Shown here one piece after another: positions 6,615 through 13,054 of a DNA stretch of 13,054 nt. A program made the position numbers and the translations under genes. The DNA comes from an uncultured Erysipelotrichaceae bacterium. Its GTDB lineage: Bacteria; Bacillota_I; Bacilli_A; RFN20; CAG-826. Within the stretch, counting starts at the first letter, position 1. Each line of letters opens with the position of its first letter. The stretch covers positions 1 through 13,054 of the forward strand of contig CADCCA010000042.1 in the NCBI GenBank assembly GCA_902799855.1. The letters are read 5' to 3'. The notes under the pieces are model-generated. The model made no database searches. It had not been told where the DNA came from and was given only the letters and a program-made list of their open reading frames with translations.

Positions 6615-6881
6615 ATGACAATCTTGGCCAGTGAAGATATTTGTTTGGAATACGATGAAATTGAAATGAAATGTCGCGAAAGCGGTGAGCCAATCTATTT
6701 AACAAAAAATGGGCAAGTTGAATTGGTGGTAATGGATATTGCCTCTTTTGAAAAGCGTGAACAAGAACTTCAAGCCCAGCAATTGGTACTAGAAGCATAT
6801 GCGGCTAGGTTAGCTGGGGCTAAAGATTATTCACTAAAAGAATCTAAAAAACTTATTCAAGAGTTAATCGATATAAACTAG
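6615..6881 (+). CDS. Orphan Phd/YefM-family antitoxin-like DNA-binding protein
   Basis: An 88-residue protein with the Phd/YefM fold signature at its N-terminus: a short strand and helix, then IEMKCRESGEPIYLTKNGQVELVVMDIASFEKRE (residues about 16-49 in sequence order). In this family that region forms the dimeric, operator-binding domain. The rest (about 50-88) is helical and charged, as in toxin-wrapping tails, ending in an SLKESKKLIQELID segment. Start is ATG with AAGGAGG (6601-6607) 7 nt upstream. Length fits YefM (about 80-90). No RelE/Doc/ParE-type toxin reading frame follows: the next 187 bp hold a hairpin and the hydrogenase promoter. It may be a solitary antitoxin, a remnant of a lost toxin-antitoxin pair, or a local repressor. 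It has its own promoter and is a separate unit from adhE. Confidence 0.8.
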   Translation: MTILASEDICLEYDEIEMKCRESGEPIYLTKNGQVELVVMDIASFEKREQELQAQQLVLEAYAARLAGAKDYSLKESKKLIQELIDIN

Positions 6882-6919
6882 GAAAAATTAGTTTTAAGGG
6901 AATAATATCTAGTGTTTAC

Positions 6920-6975
6920 AAAAGCTAGCAATATATACGACTAAGTTGCGTCGTTGATAAGCGCTAGCTTTTTAT
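6920..6975 (+). terminator. Long structured hairpin terminator after the antitoxin gene
   Basis: AAAAGCTAGC (6920-6929) pairs perfectly with GCTAGCTTTT (6963-6972). Inside it a TAT/ATA helix and an ACGAC (6937-6941)/GTCGT (6950-6954) stem cap an 8-nt loop, with two internal loops between. A T run (6969-6973) follows the outer stem on the + strand, and the A run before the stem could also end transcription from the other direction. It is longer and more structured than the other terminators here, so a small RNA or regulatory leader is an alternative. Confidence 0.7.
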
Positions 6976-6999
6976 CTTATAAATGGGTTCATTTTCCTA

Positions 7000-7028
7000 T
7001 TGTTATTTCGTGCTCGTATGCGTAAAAT
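7000..7028 (+). promoter_or_regulatory. Promoter of the hydrogenase operon
   Basis: TTGTTA (7000-7005) and TAAAAT (7023-7028) are 17 bp apart, between the upstream hairpin and hydC. The start site would lie near 7035. Just downstream, ATTACTTATGTAAT (7040-7053) is a palindrome with 5-bp arms lying between the start site and the ribosome binding site, a possible operator. No match to the classical Rex site is evident here. Confidence 0.6.
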
Positions 7029-7068
7029 AATATCGCTGAATTACTTATGTAATCATTAGGAGGCTATT

Positions 7069-7554
7069 ATGGCAAAATTACAACCACAAGCTGTAAAACA
7101 AATTACCGAAATAGTGGAACGCTATAAAGACGAGCCAACTCCAACCATGATGATTCTTGAAGACATTCAAAAGGAATACGGCTATATTCCATTAGAAGTC
7201 CAAGAATTGGTCTCTGAATTAACTGGTGTCCCAGTCAGTGACATTTATGGTGTCGTCACTTTTTATTCGTTCTTCTCAATGGTACCAAAGGGCAAATATG
7301 TCATTGGTGTCTGTTTAGGTACTGCTTGCTACGTCAAAGGCAGTCAATTAGTATGTGACAAATTTGGCGAACTTTTAGGTATCAAACCAGGTGAAACCAC
7401 ACCAGATGGTTTATTTACCTTAGACTTGCTCCGTTGTATCGGTGCATGCGCTGTTGCTCCAGCTGTGAGCATTAACGGCAAAGTTTATCCACAAGTTAAA
7501 GTAGATAACGTTAAGAACATCATCGCGGAATATCGCGCTAAGGAGGCTAATTAA
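7069..7554 (+). CDS. hydC: NAD-linked [FeFe] hydrogenase, NuoE-like [2Fe-2S] subunit (HydC/HndA)
   Basis: A 161-residue thioredoxin-like [2Fe-2S] protein homologous to the 24-kDa NuoE subunit of complex I. The four cluster ligands are visible as C82 and C87 (CLGTAC) and C123 and C127 (CIGAC). The helical N-terminal part contains LEDIQKEYGYIP and GVPVSDIYGVVTFYSFF, typical of the family. In trimeric HydABC-type hydrogenases this subunit passes electrons to and from the flavin subunit. The ATG has AGGAGG (7058-7063) 5 nt upstream. It is the first gene of hydC-hydB-hydA. The hydB ribosome binding site lies inside its last codons and the gap is 2 bp, so translation is probably coupled. Confidence 0.92.
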   Translation: MAKLQPQAVKQITEIVERYKDEPTPTMMILEDIQKEYGYIPLEVQELVSELTGVPVSDIYGVVTFYSFFSMVPKGKYVIGVCLGTACYVKGSQLVCDKFGELLGIKPGETTPDGLFTLDLLRCIGACAVAPAVSINGKVYPQVKVDNVKNIIAEYRAKEAN

Positions 7555-7556
7555 GT

Positions 7557-9348
7557 ATGGAACAAATCAAAACTGAAAAAGAACTCCAAGCGAGATTTGA
7601 AAAATGTGGTGCTTGCTTACAAAAGAAGTTCCACTGCGAACCAGGACACAAGGCCATCGTCGTCTGTGGTGGTACTGGCTGCTTATCCGCTGATTCCCAA
7701 GTTATCATTGATAGATTTAACGAATTAATCAAAGAACACGGTTTAGAAGATAAAGTGACCGCTAATATCGTTGGTTGCTTTGGCTTCTGCTCCCAAGGTC
7801 CTTTCGTCAAAGTTTTCCCAGAAGAAACTTTATACGTTAAAGTCAAAGTTAAAGATGTCGAAGAATTATTTGAAAAAGACATCATGAACAATGAAGTAGT
7901 TGAAAGATTGCTCTTCGTTGATCCACAAACCAAACAACACGTTCAAAAACAACACGAAATCAACTTCTATAAATTACAAAGAAGAGATATCGCTTTACAC
8001 GGCAATGGTGAAATCAACCCAGAAGATATTGATGAAGCCATTGGTAATGGTGCATTCCAAGGTTTAAATAGAGCCTTACACATGTCCCGTGAAGAAGTTA
8101 TCGATGAAGTTTTAAAATCAGGTTTAAGAGGTAGAGGTGGCGCTGGCTTCCCAACCGGAAGAAAGTGGTCCTTCGTTCCAAAAACTGATGAACCAAAATA
8201 CATGATTTGTAATGGTGATGAAGGTGATCCAGGTGCGTTCATGGACCGTTCCATCATCGAAGGTAACCCATGTGCAGTTATCGAAGGTATGATGATCGCC
8301 GGTTACGCTATTGGTGCTAACGATGGTTACTTCTATGTCCGTGCGGAATACCCAATCGCTGTCAAACGTTTAGCCAAAGCAATTAAAGAATTAGAAGAAA
8401 TTGGTATCTTAGGTGATCACATCTTAGGTACAGACTTCTCGTTCCGTTGCCATATTAGATTAGGTGCTGGTGCCTTCGTCTGTGGTGAAGAAACCGCCTT
8501 AATTAACTCCATTGAAGGAAAACGTGGTATGCCACGTCCTTATTGGTACAGCCGACACCAAAGGTACAAAGGTCTTTGCGTTAGGTGGCAAAGTCAATAA
8601 CGTTGGTCTTGTCGAAGTACCAATGGGCACAACATTAAGACAATTAATTTATGATATTGGTGGTGGTATCCCAGATGGTAAGAAATTCAAAGCCATCCAA
8701 ACAGGTGGTCCTTCTGGTGGTTGCTTAACCGAAAAAGACTTAGACACACCAATCGACTTCGGTAGCTTAATGGCGGCCGGTAGTATGATGGGTTCCGGTG
8801 GTGCTATCGTCATGGACGAAGACAACTGTATGGTTGACGTCGCTAAATTCTATATGACATTTATCTGCGACGAATCATGTGGTAAATGTTCACCATGCCG
8901 TATCGGTACTAAGAGATGCTTGGACATCTTAACCAAGATTTGTGATGGCAAAGGTACTCCAGAAGATCTTGATGCCCTTGCTGAATTATCACAAACAATC
9001 AAGAATAACTCCCTCTGTGCTTTAGGCCAAACTGCTTCTAACCCAATCGTTAGTACAATGAAAGCCTTCCCAGAAGAATATAGAGCTCACGTTATTGATC
9101 ACAAGTGTCCTGCTCACGTTTGTAAGAACATGATGGAATACTTCATTCAACCAAACAAATGTATCGGTTGTGGTCTCTGTATGAGAAACTGCCCAGTTGG
9201 TGCGATTGCTCCAGGCAGCGAACCTGCTCACTTACCAAATGGTAATGTTAACCCAGGTAAATTTGCCCACGTCATTGACCCACAAAAGTGTGTCAAGTGT
9301 GGTTCATGCTTAAGTGGTTGCCGAATCGGGGCCATCATCAAGAGATAG
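7557..9348 (+). pseudogene. hydB: NuoF-like flavoprotein subunit of [FeFe] hydrogenase (HydB/HndC), broken by an internal deletion with frameshift
   Basis: Two reading frames together encode one NuoF-type subunit, which normally carries FMN and the NADH site. Frame one (7557 to a premature TAA at 8598-8600) has an N-terminal [2Fe-2S] thioredoxin-like domain (C37, C42, C74, C78). It then has the NuoF core with the FMN-binding GLRGRGGAGFPTG (189-201), the NGDEGDPGAF segment, and [20 protein letters not shown]. Homology then moves to another frame from about 8542 ([16 protein letters not shown]). This continues through the [4Fe-4S] motif [15 protein letters not shown] to two C-terminal ferredoxin motifs ([12 protein letters not shown] and [12 protein letters not shown]) and a TAG stop at 9346-9348. 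Between GMPRP and IGT, relatives have about 39-40 residues (PPFP...GLWGKPT..NNVET...), which are absent. Loss of a length of form 3n+2, about 119 bp, explains both the gap and the frame. Domains on both sides look conserved, so this is very recent or an assembly error. Start ATG 7557 with AAGGAGG at 7540-7546. Confidence 0.88.
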
Positions 9349-9360
9349 GAGGAAATAGTC

Positions 9361-11127
9361 ATGGCTTTAGTTAATATCAAAATTAATGGTCAACCATATC
9401 AAGTTGAATCCGGTCTTACAGTTTTAGAAGCTGCAAGAAAATGCGGTTATGTTATTCCTTCCTTATGCGCTTTCAATCATGGTAAATGCTCTTTAGCTTC
9501 TTGCCGTGTTTGCTTAGTCGAAGTCGTTGGTGCTCGTGGTTTAGTCGCCTCTTGCGTCTACCCAGTCAACGAAGGCATGGAAATCATCACCAATTCCCAA
9601 AAAGCCGTCGAAGCAAGACGTGCTTCTGTGGAATTAATCCTTTCCAACCACCAAAAGAACTGTTTACAATGCCCAAAACAAGGCAAATGTGAATTATTAG
9701 AAGTCGCTAACATCGTCGGTGCTAGAGATGGCAAATACATGGGTCAACAAACCACAGCCACTATTGATCAATTAGCCCCAGGCTTAATGAGAAATACGGC
9801 TAAATGTATCTTATGCGGTCGCTGTATCGAAAGATGTAAAGAAGCGCATGGTATTTCCATCCTCGGTTTTGAAAACCGTGGTTTCAATGCCATCGTTGGT
9901 CCTGCCCAAAACAGGAGTTTCGCTGAAAGCCCATGCTTACAATGCGGTCAATGCGTGAACGTCTGCCCAACAGGTGCCTTATACGAAAACGAAGAAATCG
10001 CTAAAGTTGATGAAGCCTTCAGACAAGGCAAGAAAGTCATCGTCCAAACTGCTCCAGCCGTCAGAGCCGCTATCGCTGAAGAATTCGGTGAACCAATCGG
10101 CACAACTGGTACAGGCAAAATGACTGCCGCCTTACGTAGACTTGGCTTCTATCGTGTCTTTGACACCAACTTTGCAGCTGACTTAACCATTATGGAAGAA
10201 GCTCACGAACTTTTAGAAAGAATTACTAAGAAGACTGCTCCTCTTCCACAAATCACATCCTGTTCCCCAGGTTGGATTAACTACTTAGAATACTTCTATC
10301 CAGAAGTCATTCCACATGTCTCAAGTTGCAAATCCCCACACATGATGATGGGTGCAATTATCAAATCATATTTCGCTAAACAACATGAACTCGATCCAAA
10401 GGATATCTTTGTGGTTTCCGTCATGCCATGTACCGCCAAGAAATATGAAAGACAAAGAAAAGAAATGCCAAACGATGTAGATGCCGTTATCACCACTCGT
10501 GAATTAGCGAAGATGATCAAACGTGCTGGTATCGTCTGGAAAAACTTACCAGAAGAAGAATTCGATAATGACTTATTAGGCGAATATAGTGGTGCTGGTG
10601 TCATCTTTGGTGTCACTGGTGGTGTTATGGAAGCCGCTTTAAGAACAGCCTATTTCTGGCTCACTGGTAAAGAATATGGCCCAATCAACTTCACAGAAGT
10701 CCGTGGCTTAGAAGCCGTTAAAGAAGCCGCTTTAAATATCAATGGTACTGAAGTTAAAGTCGCTGTCACTTCTGGTATGGCTAACGCTAAGAAGTTATTA
10801 GACCAAATCAAAGATGGTACATCTCCATATGCTTTCATTGAAATCATGTGTTGTCCAGGTGGATGTATTAACGGTGGTGGTCAACCATTTGTTAAACCAA
10901 TCTTCTTACCAAACGAAGATGATGACATCTTAGAAACATATCGCGCTAAACGTGCCAGTGTGTTGTACAGTGAAGATGAACGCTTAGTCATTCGTCAATC
11001 ACACAACAACAAAGACATCCAAAAACTCTACAAAGATTACTTAGGTGAACCTGGTAGCGAACTCGCTGAAGAATTACTCCATACATCTTACGATGCCAAT
11101 AGAGCAAAATTCCCAGAAAACAAATAA
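9361..11127 (+). CDS. hydA: NAD-linked [FeFe] hydrogenase catalytic subunit (HydA/HndD)
   Basis: A 588-residue catalytic subunit that makes or uses H2 at the H-cluster. Domains in order: a plant-type [2Fe-2S] ferredoxin domain (C36, C48, C51, C65), a His-ligated [4Fe-4S] motif (H97, C101, C104, C110), and two [4Fe-4S] ferredoxin motifs (C149/152/155/159 and C192/195/198/202). The H-cluster domain follows with its three signatures: TSCSPGW (Cys301), MPCTAKKYE (Cys357) and EIMCCPGGCINGGGQP (Cys498, Cys502). Length and modular N-terminus match the HydA/HndD subunits of multimeric, probably electron-bifurcating enzymes that combine NADH and reduced ferredoxin. The ATG has AGGAGG (9347-9352) overlapping the hydB stop, so it is the third gene of the operon. 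It is intact although hydB is not. The maturation genes hydE, hydF and hydG are not in this window. Confidence 0.95.
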   Translation: MALVNIKINGQPYQVESGLTVLEAARKCGYVIPSLCAFNHGKCSLASCRVCLVEVVGARGLVASCVYPVNEGMEIITNSQKAVEARRASVELILSNHQKNCLQCPKQGKCELLEVANIVGARDGKYMGQQTTATIDQLAPGLMRNTAKCILCGRCIERCKEAHGISILGFENRGFNAIVGPAQNRSFAESPCLQCGQCVNVCPTGALYENEEIAKVDEAFRQGKKVIVQTAPAVRAAIAEEFGEPIGTTGTGKMTAALRRLGFYRVFDTNFAADLTIMEEAHELLERITKKTAPLPQITSCSPGWINYLEYFYPEVIPHVSSCKSPHMMMGAIIKSYFAKQHELDPKDIFVVSVMPCTAKKYERQRKEMPNDVDAVITTRELAKMIKRAGIVWKNLPEEEFDNDLLGEYSGAGVIFGVTGGVMEAALRTAYFWLTGKEYGPINFTEVRGLEAVKEAALNINGTEVKVAVTSGMANAKKLLDQIKDGTSPYAFIEIMCCPGGCINGGGQPFVKPIFLPNEDDDILETYRAKRASVLYSEDERLVIRQSHNNKDIQKLYKDYLGEPGSELAEELLHTSYDANRAKFPENK

Positions 11128-11134
11128 TTAATTC

Positions 11135-11163
11135 GGGGGCGGGTTAAATTCCGCCCCCTTATT
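11135..11163 (+). terminator. GC-rich hairpin after hydA, probable terminator
   Basis: GGGGGCGG (11135-11142) pairs perfectly with CCGCCCCC (11151-11158) around an 8-nt loop in otherwise AT-rich DNA, 7 bp past the hydA stop. The T-tract is weak (TTATTGTCTTT), so some read-through into cysS is likely. I see no separate promoter between this hairpin and cysS. Confidence 0.75.
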
Positions 11164-11182
11164 GTCTTTAAAGGAGACAAGT

Positions 11183-12520
11183 ATGAATATCAAGTTTTAT
11201 AATTCCCTTTCTAATTCATTAGAAGACTTTAATACTCAACAAGATAAAAAAGTGAGTATGTATGTCTGTGGCCCAACAGTTTATAACTATCCACATATTG
11301 GTAATATGAGACCAGTCGTGGTGTTTGATACTTTAAGGCGCTTTTTGACTTATATCGGTTATGATGTGACATATGTGAGCAATTACACTGATGTTGACGA
11401 TAAAATCATCAAAGCCGCAAAGCAAGAAGGTAAATCAGAAAAGGAATTAACTGATTTCTACATTGCTGAATTTGAAAAGACCATTAAAGGTATTGGCTCT
11501 CAAGTTCCTAACATCACTCCACGCGTTACTGAATACATGGATAAGATTATTGCTTATGTTGATAATCTTGTAAAAATTGGCGCGGCATATGTTGTAGACG
11601 GGGACGTTTATTTCCGCGTTGAGAAAATTAAAGATTATGGCGCTCTCAGTGGTATCAATGTAGAAGATTTACGCGTAGGTGCGCGTATAGAAGAAAACAC
11701 ACAAAAGGAATCTCCATTAGATTTCGCCTTATGGAAGAAAACCAATGAAGGTATTAGATGGGAATCTCCTTGGGGTTTAGGTAGACCAGGCTGGCATACC
11801 GAATGCTGTGTCATGATTGATTCAATCTTCCCAAGACACTTTATTGATATCCATGGTGGTGGTTATGATCTTAAATTCCCACATCATGAAAATGAAATCG
11901 CTCAATCTGAAGCTACACATGGTAATAAGATTGCTAAATACTGGATGCATAACGCCTTCATTAATTTCGGTAACGAAAAGATGAGTAAATCTTTAGGCAA
12001 CATCGTTTTAGCTAAAGACATGATTGCTCAATACGGTGGAGTAGTGACTAGATTAATCATTTTAAACGCTCATTATCGTCAACCTGTGAATTTCACCGAA
12101 GATACAGTTAAAGAGGCTCAACAAGTCGTTTCTCGTATCCAAATGGCTTATAAGCAAGCCGCTTTGAAATTACAATCTAATGGTGTGAATTTAGAAAAGG
12201 GGCAACCCGTGTATATAAATAAGTTCCTTGAAGCTTTAGCGGATGACCTTAATACCGCTAACGCATTAGCAGAACTTTATAACGTTCTTAAAGACGTCAA
12301 TCAACTCATTAGAAATAGAGATGCTGATTTAAATGAACTCAATAATTTATTCAAGACCTTAACCGATATGTTCTATGTCCTAGGTCTTGACATTACTTAT
12401 GTAAAGTTCGATGATAGTATCTCCGCTTTATATCAAGAATACTTACAAAGTAAGGAAAATAAGGATTTTGCTAAATCCGATGAAATAAGAAAAGTTTTAA
12501 TTGAAAAAGGAGTCATGTAA
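11183..12520 (+). CDS. cysS: Cysteinyl-tRNA synthetase
   Basis: A 445-residue class I aminoacyl-tRNA synthetase that charges tRNA-Cys. It has the HIGH-type motif PHIGN (37-41) after CGPTVYNY, and KMSKS (266-270). The expected zinc ligands are Cys29, Cys209, His234 and Glu238, the same spacing as in E. coli CysRS (28/209/234/238). A DALR-type helical domain follows (LNTANALAELYNVLKDVNQL), then a tRNA-binding end. The family usually continues with a short LEDTPQGxxW-like tail. Here it stops at KSDEIRKVLIEKGVM, so it is about 20 residues short, and no alternative frame restores the tail. I chose the ATG at 11183 because AAAGGAG (11170-11176) precedes it by 6 nt; an upstream in-frame TTG at 11162 lies next to the hairpin and has no ribosome binding site. 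No T-box leader is visible. Confidence 0.95.
   Translation: MNIKFYNSLSNSLEDFNTQQDKKVSMYVCGPTVYNYPHIGNMRPVVVFDTLRRFLTYIGYDVTYVSNYTDVDDKIIKAAKQEGKSEKELTDFYIAEFEKTIKGIGSQVPNITPRVTEYMDKIIAYVDNLVKIGAAYVVDGDVYFRVEKIKDYGALSGINVEDLRVGARIEENTQKESPLDFALWKKTNEGIRWESPWGLGRPGWHTECCVMIDSIFPRHFIDIHGGGYDLKFPHHENEIAQSEATHGNKIAKYWMHNAFINFGNEKMSKSLGNIVLAKDMIAQYGGVVTRLIILNAHYRQPVNFTEDTVKEAQQVVSRIQMAYKQAALKLQSNGVNLEKGQPVYINKFLEALADDLNTANALAELYNVLKDVNQLIRNRDADLNELNNLFKTLTDMFYVLGLDITYVKFDDSISALYQEYLQSKENKDFAKSDEIRKVLIEKGVM
12508..12512 (+). promoter_or_regulatory. Ribosome binding site that fixes a TTG start for the antiporter
   Basis: AGGAG within the last codons of cysS lies 8 nt before a TTG at 12521, an ideal spacing. 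The first in-frame ATG (12539) is 26 nt away from it. The TTG directly follows the cysS stop codon, which points to translational coupling. Confidence 0.65.
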
Positions 12521-13054
12521 TTGAACGGAAATTCTTTAATGGAGCAACTCTTTAATGCCTTAAGCATTAATGGGGAAAGAATGAGAATTGCCAGTGGCAT
12601 AGTCTTTTCCCTTGGCATCATTTTAATTCTTGGCTTCTTAATGACTCGTTTAACTAAACTTTTAAAATTACCAAGCGTCATTGCTTATTTACTCGTTGGT
12701 ATTTTGATTGGACCATGTGCCATCAATCTCATTCCAAAAGAATTTATTGATCGTTCCAGTTTCATTAGTGATGTCGCCTTAGTGTTTGTGGCCTTTACCG
12801 CTGGTGAATTCTTTAAATGGGACGCCATTAAAAAGAGTTTTGGCAAAGCTGTTGTTATCACACTTATTGAAAGTATTGTGACTTTCGCTTTGATATTTGT
12901 TCTCTGCTTCTTTGCCTTTAGATTAGAAGCGCCATTCTCACTTGTTTTAGCCTCGTTAGCTAGCGCTACCGCTCCAACAAGTACGATTATGACTATCAAA
13001 CAAACTAATTCAAAAGGTAATTACGTTACCACACTATTAGAAATATTAGCGATT
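12521..13054 (+). CDS. Kef/CPA2-type cation:proton antiporter, N-terminal part (3' partial)
   Basis: The frame is open for 178 codons to the window end without a stop. It predicts an integral membrane protein. After a short charged N-terminus there are hydrophobic segments at about residues 24-41 (ASGIVFSLGIILILGFLM), 50-66 (PSVIAYLLVGILIGP), 80-95 and 108-134, and another begins around 138. The stretch LKLPSVIAYLLVGILIGP followed by a segment with ALVFVAFTAGEFF is typical of the N-terminal half of Na+/H+ and K+/H+ exchangers of the CPA2/KefB family. SASATAPTSTIM resembles the family segment with a conserved Ala/Thr-Asp-Pro region, but with PTS in place of the usual Asp-Pro. Whether the C-terminus has Rossmann (TrkA-N) domains cannot be seen. 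It starts at TTG with no gap after cysS and is probably co-transcribed with it. Confidence 0.8.
   Translation, partial: MNGNSLMEQLFNALSINGERMRIASGIVFSLGIILILGFLMTRLTKLLKLPSVIAYLLVGILIGPCAINLIPKEFIDRSSFISDVALVFVAFTAGEFFKWDAIKKSFGKAVVITLIESIVTFALIFVLCFFAFRLEAPFSLVLASLASATAPTSTIMTIKQTNSKGNYVTTLLEILAI

Noticed and set aside
6882..7068. A toxin gene or toxin remnant downstream of the antitoxin-like gene
   Set aside because: No reading frame of useful length or with RelE/Doc-like features is present; the interval is filled by the hairpin and the hydrogenase promoter.
7547..7933. Minus-strand reading frame opposite hydB
   Set aside because: Antisense to the conserved [2Fe-2S] domain of hydB with no independent support.
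8529..8600. Programmed ribosomal frameshift in hydB
   Set aside because: There is no clear slippery site, and about 40 conserved residues are missing from all frames, so a frame change alone would not restore the protein.
8512..9348. The second half of hydB as an independent gene
   Set aside because: The frame has no ribosome binding site, its nominal first codons duplicate DNA used by the upstream frame, and its protein starts in the middle of the NuoF domain. It is the downstream part of one broken gene.
11162..11182. Longer cysS start at TTG 11162
   Set aside because: It overlaps the tail of the GC-rich hairpin and the true ribosome binding site (AAAGGAG, 11170-11176). ATG 11183 gives the normal CysRS N-terminus.
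11128..11182. T-box or other riboswitch leader for cysS
   Set aside because: Only 55 bp separate hydA and cysS, and they contain one simple GC hairpin, too short for a T-box and without its conserved bulge sequence.
12685..12999. Minus-strand reading frame of 104 codons
   Set aside because: It is antisense to the membrane-segment-rich antiporter frame, which matches a known family, and it lacks a ribosome binding site and family features.
1..13054. CRISPR arrays, tRNA/rRNA genes, insertion sequences or prophage genes
   Set aside because: No regularly spaced DNA repeats, cloverleaf-like segments, transposase-like frames or terminal inverted repeats were seen; nearly all DNA is explained by housekeeping or metabolic genes.

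Overview
The window reads as a stretch of chromosome from an AT-rich, fermentative, anaerobic member of the Bacillota. The likely placement is an uncultured gut lineage near the Bacilli/Erysipelotrichia/Mollicutes boundary. That placement is inferred from a Rex-controlled alcohol dehydrogenase, a trimeric NAD-linked [FeFe] hydrogenase, strong AGGAGG ribosome binding sites, TTA/AAA-rich codon use and a Firmicute-type lipoprotein. No rRNA or other taxonomic marker is present to confirm it. All eleven annotated genes whose 3' end lies in the window stop with TAA (8) or TAG (3), never TGA. This count includes the frameshifted hydrogenase gene, judged by its downstream frame. TGG encodes Trp.

Layout, all on the + strand. 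(1) 1-727: the 3' end of the ribosomal protein operon, rpoA (partial) then rplQ, closed by a terminator. (2) 741-1920: a monocistronic surface lipoprotein with Cys/His repeats, with its own promoter and terminator. (3) 1933-3078: monocistronic gpsA (glycerol-3-phosphate dehydrogenase). (4) 3141-6518: a rex-adhE operon, where the NADH/NAD+-sensing repressor Rex precedes the bifunctional aldehyde/alcohol dehydrogenase; the promoter region carries inverted half-sites. (5) 6540-6975: a stand-alone Phd/YefM-type antitoxin gene with a consensus promoter, an operator-like palindrome and no toxin partner, followed by a long hairpin. (6) 7000-11163: a hydrogenase operon, hydC (NuoE-like), hydB (NuoF-like) and hydA ([FeFe] catalytic subunit), ended by a GC-rich hairpin. 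(7) 11183-13054: cysS, and directly abutting it the start of a Kef/CPA2-type cation:proton antiporter that runs off the window.

The central theme is disposal of reducing equivalents. AdhE reoxidises NADH by making ethanol from acetyl-CoA. The HydABC-type enzyme would reoxidise NADH, with reduced ferredoxin, by making H2. GpsA uses NAD(P)H for lipid precursor synthesis, and Rex is the expected sensor linking these. The main anomaly is in hydB: about 40 conserved codons are missing and the frame shifts at about 8538-8542, so as written the gene cannot make the full flavoprotein subunit although both flanks and both neighbours look intact. It is either a very recent mutation or an assembly error. 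Other points worth a look are the half-site pattern around the rex promoter, the orphan antitoxin between the two redox operons, and the Cys-repeat lipoprotein. I see no clear evidence of a wholly new biological system.
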